A program made the position numbers and the translations under genes. A stretch of 9,036 nucleotides of DNA from Defluviicoccus vanus (GTDB lineage: Bacteria > Pseudomonadota > Alphaproteobacteria > Rhodospirillales > Defluviicoccaceae), in the NCBI RefSeq assembly GCF_014672695.1, contig NZ_CP053923.1:54804-63839 (forward strand), read 5' to 3'. Position 1 is the stretch's first letter; every line of letters starts with the position of its first letter. Under the pieces are notes generated by a model, which made no database searches, had not been told where the DNA came from, and saw only the letters and a list, made by a program, of their open reading frames with translations. Below, in pieces: positions 1 to 6,100 of this stretch.

Positions 1-246
1 CCGGACGGCTTTCATCGCATCCGTCACTATGGCTTCCTCGCCAATGGCCATCGCGCCACGAACCTGGCGCTGTGCCGCCAGCTGTTGGGCGCTCCATCGA
101 ACATTGAGCCCGCCACGGACGCCCCACCGGAGTCGAAGGAAACCACTGCGTTCGAGCGCTGCCCCTGCTGCGGCGGCGCAATGATCACCTTCGCCATCCT
201 CCTGCTACCATCGTCCCGTCCCCCGTTTCGGCAGGACACCTCATGA
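1..246 (+). CDS. IS91-family transposase, C-terminal end (partial)
   Basis: The last 81 codons of a gene that begins left of the window, ending at TGA 244-246. The reading frame opens with PDGFHRIRHYGFLANGHRA, the conserved C-terminal segment of IS91-family Y2-type transposases. These are HUH-fold enzymes that move the element by rolling-circle-like transposition. A CPCCGGAM motif near residue 53 is the short cysteine pair often seen near the end of these proteins. The catalytic HUH and tyrosine motifs would lie upstream, outside the window, so whether the gene is intact cannot be judged. After CPCCGG the tail is hydrophobic and proline-rich and looks ordinary for the family. Identification is by remembered family sequence. 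Confidence 0.8.
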   Translation, partial: PDGFHRIRHYGFLANGHRATNLALCRQLLGAPSNIEPATDAPPESKETTAFERCPCCGGAMITFAILLLPSSRPPFRQDTS

Positions 247-278
247 GCCGCCCGCATGCTTGCCGCCGCTCCTCCAGA

Positions 279-358
279 CCGGCACCGTCGCTGTCGTGTG
301 CCGGCACGCACCGTCTTGCCCAACAGCTTTCCCGGCAGCGCCAGGGCCGGCGTGGCGC
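279..358. repeat. Two short hairpins downstream of the IS91 transposase gene
   Basis: Perfect 7-bp arms CCGGCAC (279-285) and GTGCCGG (298-304) enclose a 12-nt loop, and the second arm is itself within the palindrome GTGCCGGCAC (298-307). A second pair of 6-bp arms lies at 338-343 and 353-358. IS91-type origins use a hairpin near the 3' end, so this is a possible oriIS. In DNA this GC-rich, short hairpins also arise by chance. Confidence 0.35.
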
Positions 359-399
359 CGCTCGAACGCGCAGTTCCGTTCGCCGCCAGCATCGATCGC

Positions 400-403
400 C
401 TAG
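400..403. repeat. Left copy of CTAG target duplication of the IS1182 element
   Basis: CTAG directly abuts the left inverted repeat; the matching copy is at 1978-1981. The tetranucleotide is its own reverse complement. It can therefore be read either as a 4-bp duplication or as part of a longer inverted repeat. Confidence 0.6.
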
Positions 404-418
404 CAGCCTGTCGGACTT
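404..418. repeat. Left terminal inverted repeat of the IS1182 element
   Basis: CAGCCTGTCGGACTT; exact reverse complement of 1963-1977. It lies beyond the 3' end of the transposase gene. Confidence 0.8.
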
Positions 419-470
419 GCGTCTCGGGCGTCGCCGGACCTGCGTAGGGATCGGTGCGTCGGCGCCTCTG

Positions 471-1892
471 TCAGCGCCATTTTGGGCGGTGCGGTCGCGC
501 TGGCGCGCCTGCGGAACTGGCCGCGCAGGCTAGACGGCGCGGCTGAGGTGCGAACATCCGCTTCAGGTTCCATGCCATGGTTACAAGCCTCCACTCGCCA
601 CGGGCGGCATTGAGCCCGCGCAGCAGGAACTGCCGGAACCCCAGCACGGACTTGATGATGCCAAACACTGGCTCGGGCGTCTGCTTGCGCAGGGCGTAGA
701 GCGCGCGGCCCTGCGGCGTGCGCAGCCGATACGCCATCGCCTGAACCGGGGTGGGGTCTTCGGGCGCCGGTGGCGCCGCAGCGAAGCGCTCTTGCAGGCT
801 GAGATGATGCGCCTCGCGACCAAGTGCGATCAGCGGTTCGATCCCGCCGGCCACACAGGCCTGCACATTCGCCTCGCTGAAGTAGCCATTGTCCGCCAAC
901 AGCATGTCCGGCCTGCCGAGCACGTCCGGCAGAGTGCCGATCTTGTCCAGCATGGGTGTAAGCTGCTGCTTGTCGTTGGGCGCCTGCACCACGTCGGCGA
1001 CCACCACCAGCAGACTGCCCGCCGCCACCGCCGCCTGCGCATTGTAGCACTGCTCAAAACCGCCGCCCGCCACCGCCATGATGCGGCTTTCCTCGTCGGT
1101 CAGATTGATCTGATCCGTGGGCAGCGGCGTCGCCACCGGCGGCTTCGGCTCACGGCCCGTGGGCTTCTTGCCGGTGGCCGCTGCCTTGGCGTCCCGTGCT
1201 GCGAGTTTCGCCTGATGGTCTGCCTGCTCCCGTTCGAAGCGTTCCTTCGCGCGGGCCTCGATCTTCGCCCGGGCCTCGGCGAGCCTGGACAACCGTTCCT
1301 CACGTCGCGCCAGTTCGTCGGGGATCGACATGCCGTCAGCGATGTCCACCTGGTCCGCCGCTTCTGCCTTGGCCATGAGATCGGCCACTTCGGCCTGCAG
1401 TTGGGCCTCCAGCTTGCCCGCATGGTCATAGGACAGCGCGCTGTGCCGGCTGGCATTGGCGTGGACCTTGGTCCCGTCGAGCCCGACCGTTCCCAGCTTC
1501 AGCACGCCCATCTCGCGCGCGAGCACCAGCACCTGGACGAACAGCTTCTCGATCTGCGGCAGAAAGCGTCGGCGGAACGCGGCGATGGTGTCATGGTCCG
1601 GATGATCGTTCGCCGCGATGAAGCGGAACGCCACGCTGTCATAGGTCGCCCGCTCCAGCTTGCGGCTGGAGAACACCCCGGTGGCGTAGCCGTAGATCAG
1701 AATGCCCAGCAGAAGGCTGGGGTGGTAGGACGCTTCCCCAGAGCCACGGTAGCTGCCGGTCATCGGCCGCAGATCCAGCCCCGCGATCACCTCCACCACG
1801 AACCGCGCCAAGTGCCGCTGCGGAAGCCACTCGTCCACCGACGGCGGCATCAGAAATCCGCTGTCGCGGTCGATCGGGCGGAAGTTGCTCAT
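471..1892 (-). CDS. IS1182-family (IS5 superfamily) DDE transposase
   Basis: A 473-residue DDE transposase that cuts and pastes the surrounding element. The N-terminal 110 residues (FRPIDRDSGFLMPPSVDEWL onward) match the DUF772-type domain of the family. A charged, probably coiled-coil insertion covers roughly residues 155-245. The likely catalytic residues are D139 in VGLDGTKVHA, D334 in LLADNGYF and E408 in PEPVFGIIKS. The family signature QCYNAQAAV is near residue 282. Length is normal and no frame break is seen. I chose ATG 1890-1892 because relatives begin with this motif. An in-frame GTG at 1944-1946, preceded by a GGAG, would add 18 residues (MGYRIRAWIH...) without family support. Coding runs almost to the left inverted repeat. 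Confidence 0.9.
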   Translation of the reverse strand: MSNFRPIDRDSGFLMPPSVDEWLPQRHLARFVVEVIAGLDLRPMTGSYRGSGEASYHPSLLLGILIYGYATGVFSSRKLERATYDSVAFRFIAANDHPDHDTIAAFRRRFLPQIEKLFVQVLVLAREMGVLKLGTVGLDGTKVHANASRHSALSYDHAGKLEAQLQAEVADLMAKAEAADQVDIADGMSIPDELARREERLSRLAEARAKIEARAKERFEREQADHQAKLAARDAKAAATGKKPTGREPKPPVATPLPTDQINLTDEESRIMAVAGGGFEQCYNAQAAVAAGSLLVVVADVVQAPNDKQQLTPMLDKIGTLPDVLGRPDMLLADNGYFSEANVQACVAGGIEPLIALGREAHHLSLQERFAAAPPAPEDPTPVQAMAYRLRTPQGRALYALRKQTPEPVFGIIKSVLGFRQFLLRGLNAARGEWRLVTMAWNLKRMFAPQPRRLACAASSAGAPARPHRPKWR

Positions 1893-1962
1893 GCCGAAGA
1901 GGTCCGGGCCGGGGGCGTGAATCCATGCCCGGATTCTATAACCCACAGCTCCGCCTCGCGTT

Positions 1963-1977
1963 AAGTCCGACAGGCTG
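1963..1977. repeat. Right terminal inverted repeat of the IS1182 element
   Basis: AAGTCCGACAGGCTG; exact reverse complement of 404-418. It lies upstream of the transposase start and should border the promoter of that gene. Confidence 0.8.
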
Positions 1978-1981
1978 CTAG
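1978..1981. repeat. Right copy of CTAG target duplication of the IS1182 element
   Basis: Pairs with 400-403. Removing the element plus one CTAG restores GATCGCCTAGGCGATC, a perfect 16-bp palindrome. The right half of it (CTA GGC GAT) is in frame with the methyltransferase coding sequence that follows. Confidence 0.6.
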
Positions 1982-2463
1982 GCGATCACCGTATGCTGTG
2001 CGGCGACAGCACGAAGGCCGACGACGTCATCCGCGTCATGAACGGCGAGAAGGCAATCCTGTTCGCCACCGACCCGCCGTATCTCGTCGACTACGACGGC
2101 ACCAATCATCCGTCGAAGCAGGGCGCGGCTGACAAGAACAAAGATTGGGGCAACAGCTACGGCATCACCTGGGACGACTCCAGCCAAGGCCCGGAACTCT
2201 ACGAGGGTTTCATAAAAGCCGCCATCGAGCACGCGATCCTGCCGAACGCCGCTTGGTACTGCTGGCACGCCAGCCGCCGCCAGGCGATGGTCGAAGGCGT
2301 GTGGGAGAAGTTCGGCGCCTTCGTCCACCAGCAGATCGTCTGGGCGAAGGACCGCGGCATTTTGACGCGCTCGTATTACCTCTGGCAGCACGAGCCCTGT
2401 TTCTTCGGTTGGCTGAAGGGCAACAAGCCGCCCCGGGTGTCGGACGATTATCCGAGCACGGTG
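1978..2463 (+). pseudogene. DNA methyltransferase (beta-type, DPPY) fragment, truncated at both ends
   Basis: Reads in frame as L-GDHRMLCGDSTKADD, the stretch that precedes the catalytic block in phage- and plasmid-type adenine/cytosine-N4 methyltransferases, often fused to a ParB-like N-terminal domain. Motif IV appears as TDPPYLVDYDG around 2068-2100, followed by the conserved WCWHASRRQAM-like and WAKDRG segments. The frame reaches DDYPSTV at 2446-2463, where relatives continue with W and the HPTxKP and AdoMet-binding FxGxG motifs. Here it instead enters unrelated DNA and stops at 2524-2526. The N-terminal part is missing because IS1182 and IS91 sequence lies upstream. Without a start region or an AdoMet pocket it cannot be an active enzyme. 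Internal codons are undamaged, so the break is probably recent. Confidence 0.75.
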
Positions 2464-2522
2464 TGTGCCTTATGCCGAAGTCGGCATAAGGCGCATTATG
2501 CCGACCTCCGGATTATGCCGAC
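2464..2522. repeat. Cluster of four TTATGCCGA boxes, probable end of a mobile element
   Basis: The 9-mer TTATGCCGA occurs at 2470-2478, inverted at 2481-2489, and directly at 2496-2504 and 2513-2521. The first two form an almost perfect palindrome: GCCTTATGCCGA (2467-2478), AG, TCGGCATAAGGC (2481-2492). It extends outward with one mismatch to TG...CA at 2464 and 2495. The two direct copies share a tenth base (C) and are 17 bp apart. The cluster begins exactly where the methyltransferase similarity stops. Paired plus direct boxes of this kind are expected for the binding region of a transposase or tyrosine recombinase. The enzyme that uses them is not in the window. Confidence 0.6.
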
Positions 2523-2558
2523 GTAGGCTGGTAAGGTTCTGATTGTCCTCATGTCTGT

Positions 2559-2600
2559 TGTGTCAACGGCGGAGCAATTCTGGGCCACTGTAGCGGAGTC
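2559..2600. repeat. Left terminal repeat of the IS21 element
   Basis: Begins TGTGTC and contains GGCCACTGTAGCGGAG. It aligns with small gaps to the reverse complement of 5130-5172. Such regions are bound by IstA. Confidence 0.6.
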
Positions 2601-2632
2601 AAAGCAGGCCATTTGGGCGAGAGCGGTGCAAT

Positions 2633-2667
2633 CACGGCAAGGGGCCCGATCGGGCCCCCTTGCCGTG
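2633..2667 (-). terminator. Strong GC hairpin downstream of istB
   Basis: An almost perfect inverted repeat. CACGGCAAGGGGCCCG at 2633-2648 pairs with CGGGCCCCCTTGCCGTG at 2651-2667, with one extra C in the right arm. It starts 21 bp past the istB stop. No T run follows on the minus strand, so it is a terminator-like or transcription-blocking hairpin rather than a textbook intrinsic terminator. Confidence 0.4.
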
Positions 2668-2687
2668 CGTCGGCTTTGCCTCGGGGA

Positions 2688-3566
2688 TCAGGGCTTGCTG
2701 GTTTTGCCGGTCTCGGGATCGACGGTCTCGGCGGTGGTCTGGTTTTGCTCCGCCCGATCGGCTGCGGTGGGGGGACGGCGACGTCCGGCGGATTGCTTCA
2801 ACCGGTAGCTGTCGCCGTTCATGGTGAGGATATGGACGTGGTGGGTCAGGCGGTCGAGCAGCGCGCCGGTGAGCCGTTCCGATCCCAGCACCGAGGTCCA
2901 GTCCTCGAACGGCAGATTGGAGGTGACGAGGGTCGAGCCGCGCTCGTAGCGCTGGGAGAACACCTCGAACAGAAGTTCCGCCCCGGTCGGCGACAGCGGC
3001 AGGTAACCGAGTTCGTCGACGATGAGCAACATCACCGACTGGAGATCGCGTTGCAGCTTCAGCAAGCGGCGCTCGTCACGCGCCTCCATCAACTGGTGCA
3101 CGAGGGCGGCTGCGGTGGTGAAGGCGACGGTGAACCCCTTCTGGCAGGCGGCAAGAGCGAGGGCGAGCCCGACATGGGTCTTGCCGGTGCCACTGTTGCC
3201 GAGCGCGATGACGTTCTCCCGGCGCAGGATGAACTCGCAGCGGGCCAGCTCGAGCACCAGCATCTTGTTGAGGCTGGGAATCGCGGTGAAGTCGAAGGTG
3301 TCGAGGCTTTTGACCGCCGGGAAGCGTGCTGCCTTGATCCGCCGCTCGACCATTCGGCGTTCTCGGTCGATCAGTTCGAGTTCCACCAGGCGCAGCAGAT
3401 AGCGGGGATGATCGACGCCGTCGCGTGCGCATTCGCGGGCGATCTTGTCGTATTCCCGCAGAACGGTCGGCAGCTTCAACTGCTTGAGGTGATGCGCCAG
3501 CAGAACCTGCGGTGTGCCGCTTGTCGTTCCCGCCGGCATCGCATCAGCGCCCGCCTTGCCGGTCAT
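2688..3566 (-). CDS. istB: IS21-family helper ATPase IstB
   Basis: A 292-residue AAA+ ATPase that assembles on target DNA and activates the IstA transposase. The Walker A motif is GNSGTGKT (residues 123-130), Walker B is LLIVDE (about 180-185), sensor I is TSNLPF (215-220), and RLTGALLDRL (231-240) fits the arginine-containing C-terminal region. Residues 20-110 form the usual N-terminal helical part (LLAHHLKQLKLPTVLREYD). The last 35 residues, after RLKQS, are a low-complexity polar tail. The start ATG overlaps the istA stop in the four bases ATGA (3563-3566). That overlap points to translational coupling and is why I chose this start over the ATG nine codons in. Length is slightly above the usual 250-265 because of both tails. 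Confidence 0.93.
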   Translation of the reverse strand: MTGKAGADAMPAGTTSGTPQVLLAHHLKQLKLPTVLREYDKIARECARDGVDHPRYLLRLVELELIDRERRMVERRIKAARFPAVKSLDTFDFTAIPSLNKMLVLELARCEFILRRENVIALGNSGTGKTHVGLALALAACQKGFTVAFTTAAALVHQLMEARDERRLLKLQRDLQSVMLLIVDELGYLPLSPTGAELLFEVFSQRYERGSTLVTSNLPFEDWTSVLGSERLTGALLDRLTHHVHILTMNGDSYRLKQSAGRRRPPTAADRAEQNQTTAETVDPETGKTSKP

Positions 3567-5056
3567 GCCGTTGTCCCGGGAACGAGAACGGCGTAGTCAG
3601 CCGCCGCCGTCATCCTGACGTCCATTTTCGGCAGATGTGGATAGGCCGTCAGGTCGAGCCGGGCCGGCCGCCGCTCGACGCGCGCCAGAGCAATCTGCTT
3701 GACCGCATCAAAGCCGATGACGCCGAGCCGGATCGCTTCGCTGACCGCGCTCGCCACCATCTCCATCGGGATCGCCTCCATCAGCCGCAGCACCTGGATG
3801 AACTCCCGCCTGCCGCGGTTGCCCATGCGCGCCTCGAGGAGATGGCGCAGGTGCTGGAACGCCTCCGGCAGATCCCAGTCTTTCAGCGCCGCCGCCTGGT
3901 CGAGGGCATTCGGCTTCGTCTCGATCAGCGCCAGATAGTGCAGCGGCTCGAATACGAAGGTGCCCGTGCCATAGCAGCGACGATGCCGGGCGATCGCCTC
4001 GCCGGCACAAAGGATCACCACCTCGTCGACGAAGCCCTTCACCACAACATCCCGGAAGCCGTATGCCGTCGGTACCGAGTAGTCGTTGCCGCGGTAGCGG
4101 ACCAGGGCGGTCGATGAGACACGGGCCGCCCGCTTCTCGCTCGGCTCCAATGGCACCGCCGGCAAATCCCGGAAGGCTTCGAGGTCGGCGACGAGACGCT
4201 CGCCGATGGTTTCGCCGTGGCGACCGGCGCGTTCGCCTCGTCGCTGCCGGCAGCGCTCTTCCAGCATGGCATTGAGATCGTCGAAGCTTGCCGCCTGGGG
4301 GATCGGCGTCAGGAAGTTCGATCGAGCATACTTCACCAGCCCCTCGACCTTGCCCTTGTCGTTGCCCTTGCCGGGACGGCCGAAGCGATCCTGGAACAGG
4401 TAATGGCTCTGCAGTTCCGTAAAGGCCCGGGTGCGCTCCCGCCTGCCGTCGCCGCAGATCTTCGCCACCGCGAGCGTCGTGTTGTCGTAAAGCACCGACA
4501 ACGGCACGCCGCCGAAGAATGCGAATGCCGACACATGCCCGTCGAGGAAGGCTTCCGTCGTCTCCGCCGGATAGGCCTTCACGAAAGGAGTATCCGATTG
4601 CGGCAGGTCCATGCAGAAGAAGTGGATCTTCTGCCGGACGCCGCCGATCACGCCGATCGCCTCGCCAAAGTCGACCTGCGCATGACCGGACGGATGAGCC
4701 AACGGCACGAAGGTCTCCCGCAATCTCCCCCGAGCAACCCGGACGTAGTCCCTCACCACCGTCAGACCGCCGGCATAACCGTGCTCGTCGCGCAGTCGCT
4801 CGAAGATCCGCTTGGCCGAATGCCGCTGCTTCGAAGGCGCCGTCCTGTCGGCCTCGAGGATGGCGTCGATCACCGGCAGCAGCACCCCGAGCTTCGGCTT
4901 CTTCACCGGCTTCGTTCGCGTGTAGCCGGGCGGCAACGAGAACCGGCACATCTTCGAAACCGTCTCACGGCTCAGCCCGAACACCCGGGCCGCCTCACGC
5001 CGGCTGTTGCCCTCGATGAAAACGAAATGCCGAACGGCGGCGTAGACTTCCGGCAA
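3563..5056 (-). CDS. istA: IS21-family transposase IstA
   Basis: The DDE transposase of the IS21 element. With the start used here it has 497 residues. A helix-turn-helix covers about residues 18-36 (SRREAARVFGLSRETVSKM). The catalytic triad is probably D129 in HAQVDFGEA, D191 in VLYDNTTLA and E238 in KGKVEGLVKYAR. A beta-barrel-like C-terminal domain follows (RYRGNDYSVPTAYG). No ATG is available near the N-terminus. I placed the start at TTG 5054-5056 because relatives begin within a few residues of EVYAAVRHFV and a GGGG stretch lies just upstream. The frame stays open to TTG 5129-5131 (25 more residues, 522 in all), so the true start is uncertain. It precedes istB in one operon. Confidence 0.9.
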   Translation of the reverse strand: MPEVYAAVRHFVFIEGNSRREAARVFGLSRETVSKMCRFSLPPGYTRTKPVKKPKLGVLLPVIDAILEADRTAPSKQRHSAKRIFERLRDEHGYAGGLTVVRDYVRVARGRLRETFVPLAHPSGHAQVDFGEAIGVIGGVRQKIHFFCMDLPQSDTPFVKAYPAETTEAFLDGHVSAFAFFGGVPLSVLYDNTTLAVAKICGDGRRERTRAFTELQSHYLFQDRFGRPGKGNDKGKVEGLVKYARSNFLTPIPQAASFDDLNAMLEERCRQRRGERAGRHGETIGERLVADLEAFRDLPAVPLEPSEKRAARVSSTALVRYRGNDYSVPTAYGFRDVVVKGFVDEVVILCAGEAIARHRRCYGTGTFVFEPLHYLALIETKPNALDQAAALKDWDLPEAFQHLRHLLEARMGNRGRREFIQVLRLMEAIPMEMVASAVSEAIRLGVIGFDAVKQIALARVERRPARLDLTAYPHLPKMDVRMTAAADYAVLVPGTTA

Positions 5057-5129
5057 ACATCCCCGGCCGCCCCCACAAAAAAGAGACAGCCTAACCACTG
5101 GCCAGATTTTACTCCGGCGCGGCAGCACC

Positions 5130-5172
5130 AATCACCGCCGCTACGTGGCCTAATTTGTCACCGCCATACACA
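5130..5172. repeat. Right terminal repeat of the IS21 element
   Basis: On the minus strand it begins TGTGTATGGCGG and contains GGCCACGTAGCGGCGG, parallel to the left end. It lies just upstream of istA, so the istA promoter must overlap it. Confidence 0.6.
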
Positions 5173-5246
5173 GCGATCCGCTGCGCTTCGGCTTTTGGCT
5201 ATGATCCACTTCGAGGGTGGTTGCCGGATGCTATCTTCGCAATGAG

Positions 5247-5666
5247 CTAGCGGCTGCTCCTGTTCAGCTTGGGCTTGTACCGCGCTAACAGAACGCATTC
5301 CTCATCGAGATATGCTGATATCTCTCCGAGCGGCGTATGCACTGTGGTTCCTGGGCGAGCATAGATGATGCCGTGACACCCTTCGTGCAACGCATCCCGC
5401 CATCGATGACCCTCCTCAATCGGCGTTGCTGATTTCTCGCCATTCAGTGCCTTTGATACATCTCGCCGCCATGCGCCGAACCGCTTTTTCAAAGGTGCCT
5501 TGCTGGAACCGACGCGGACGATTTCATCCTCAACCGTGAAAGCGTATACGCATTTTTTGAGCGCTGTCGTTTCAAGATCGGTCAGCTCAATACGAAACTG
5601 ATTCTCCTCGATCCAGAATTCGGCGACCGGCTTCAAACCATATTCTTTAATCTTTTCCGCGTGCAT
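5247..5666 (-). CDS. Small GIY-YIG-like nuclease-fold protein
   Basis: A 139-residue protein. Residues 39-55 (CVYAFTVEDEIVRVGSS) have the two-strand pattern of the GIY-YIG motif, degenerate as VYAF...VRVG. R62 in PLKKRFGAW and E122/E123 in DEECVLLARYKPKLN fall where the catalytic arginine and glutamate lie in the family. The KPKLN ending is typical of single-domain GIY-YIG proteins. Residues 1-35 are charged and not recognised. GIY-YIG proteins cut DNA, but the altered second motif (V-R-V-G for Y-I-G) leaves activity uncertain. The start ATG has GGGGAG 8 bp upstream. The longer open frame (to 5915) runs into an IS110 remnant and is not real. Base composition is clearly less GC-rich than its neighbours, which suggests separate transfer. 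It stands alone, with the IS21 element 74 bp beyond its stop. Confidence 0.7.
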   Translation of the reverse strand: MHAEKIKEYGLKPVAEFWIEENQFRIELTDLETTALKKCVYAFTVEDEIVRVGSSKAPLKKRFGAWRRDVSKALNGEKSATPIEEGHRWRDALHEGCHGIIYARPGTTVHTPLGEISAYLDEECVLLARYKPKLNRSSR

Positions 5667-5713
5667 GGTGCTCCCCGTTGAGAAATCTATTACACAGCAC
5701 GTGACGTAGCCAG

Positions 5714-6100
5714 TGTGTGGACGGCCCCCGGGTGCAAGGGTTGAGGGCGAAAAATCTGATCTGGTGCGATGGCAGTCGTGTGTCCGGCCTGTTTTGCGCG
5801 GCACGCTGTCCGCTGGCCCAGATGGGTTCCGCGATCCACGCCCAAACGGATGGGCGGCCTTGATGGCCACCAGGCTACCCGGGCTCTTTAGATCGTCGGC
5901 TCGACCGATCAGCATCTCTCCGTCCTCAGCCCTGCACCTGCGGCATCAACGAGTGGTCAAGCGGTTGCCGGCTGGCGATACGCCTCTCCACTCGTCATCA
6001 TGGCCCAGACGATGCGGGCCATCTTGTTGGCCAGCGCGCATAGGGCGGAATAGCCCCTTGGCGTATTCCGCCGGATGTTGCAGCCTCGAAGTCTGCCGTA
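5714..6100 (-). mobile_element. IS110/IS1111-type element, 3' remnant
   Basis: On the minus strand this holds the last codons of an IS110-family transposase (to 5957) and about 240 bp of 3' non-coding DNA. It ends in GCCGTCCACACA (5714-5725), the same bases that close the intact IS110-type element at 8623-8634. The 5' nine tenths of the transposase gene are missing. The break lies near 6100, where the open frame meets a stop. The non-coding part probably once encoded the element's guide RNA. Confidence 0.65.
5957..6100 (-). pseudogene. IS110-family transposase, C-terminal fragment
   Basis: Forty-seven codons remain. The end ALANKMARIVWAMMTSGEAY (then RQPATA) parallels ALANKTARMAWAIMTSGESY of the intact transposase at its C-terminus. 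A stop at 6101-6103 closes the frame upstream and no catalytic domain remains, so it is non-functional. It differs enough from the intact copy to come from a different element, not from a duplication of that copy. Confidence 0.7.

Larger units (their letters stand above)
1..399 (+). mobile_element. IS91-family element, 3' end (partial)
   Basis: Contains the transposase 3' end and about 150 bp of following non-coding DNA. IS91 elements carry their replication origin (oriIS) downstream of the transposase gene and have no classical terminal inverted repeats. Two small hairpins are visible in this stretch: CCGGCAC at 279-285 with GTGCCGG at 298-304, and GCGCCA at 338-343 with TGGCGC at 353-358. 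They are reasonable oriIS candidates. The exact end is not defined by the sequence. It must lie before or near the CTAG at 400-403, where the next element was inserted, because beyond that element the sequence is methyltransferase coding DNA. Confidence 0.55.
404..1977 (-). mobile_element. Complete IS1182-family insertion sequence
   Basis: The element is bounded by perfect 15-bp terminal inverted repeats: CAGCCTGTCGGACTT at 404-418 and its reverse complement at 1963-1977. It is flanked on both sides by CTAG (400-403 and 1978-1981), which reads as a 4-bp target duplication. It carries one minus-strand transposase gene filling almost all of its 1574 bp. Both ends and an undamaged gene suggest a recent, potentially active copy. 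The inverted symmetry continues 10 bp past the proposed ends, so element edges drawn from the repeats alone would be too wide (see findings). Confidence 0.85.
2559..5172 (-). mobile_element. Complete IS21-family insertion sequence
   Basis: A 2614-bp element carrying istA and istB on the minus strand. The ends are inferred by aligning the two flanks. Read inward, the left end is TGTGTCAACGGCGGAGCAAT and the right end TGTGTATGGCGGTGACAAAT. Both continue with a GGCCAC...GTAGCGG block, matching the multiple-repeat ends typical of IS21. The ends are imperfect and the exact limits could be off by a few bases. No 4-8-bp direct repeat is visible outside them. Both genes look intact. Confidence 0.75.

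Noticed and set aside
243..533. Small open frames just after the IS91 transposase
   Set aside because: They cross into the IS1182 element and are Arg/Ser-rich with no motif. The stretch is better explained as the IS91 3' end.
792..1964. A 390-codon plus-strand open frame
   Set aside because: It lies antisense to the IS1182 transposase, is rich in His, Arg and Gln as expected from the reverse of a GC-rich gene, and shows no family motif.
2464..2522. CRISPR array or integron attC site
   Set aside because: There are only four 9-bp boxes in mixed orientation, with no regular spacers. The attC hallmark GTTRRRY and its partner are absent.
2613..3596. A 327-codon plus-strand open frame
   Set aside because: It is the antisense shadow of istB, which has complete ATPase motifs on the other strand.
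3708..4949. A 413-codon minus-strand open frame inside istA
   Set aside because: An alternative frame of istA, rich in Arg and Gly and without motifs.
4217..5245. A 342-codon plus-strand open frame
   Set aside because: It is antisense to istA and crosses the IS21 end. Its composition is that of a shadow frame.
5667..5915. N-terminal extension of the GIY-YIG-like protein by 83 residues
   Set aside because: The extension is translated from the IS110 remnant's non-coding end. A good ribosome-binding site precedes the inner ATG at 5664-5666.
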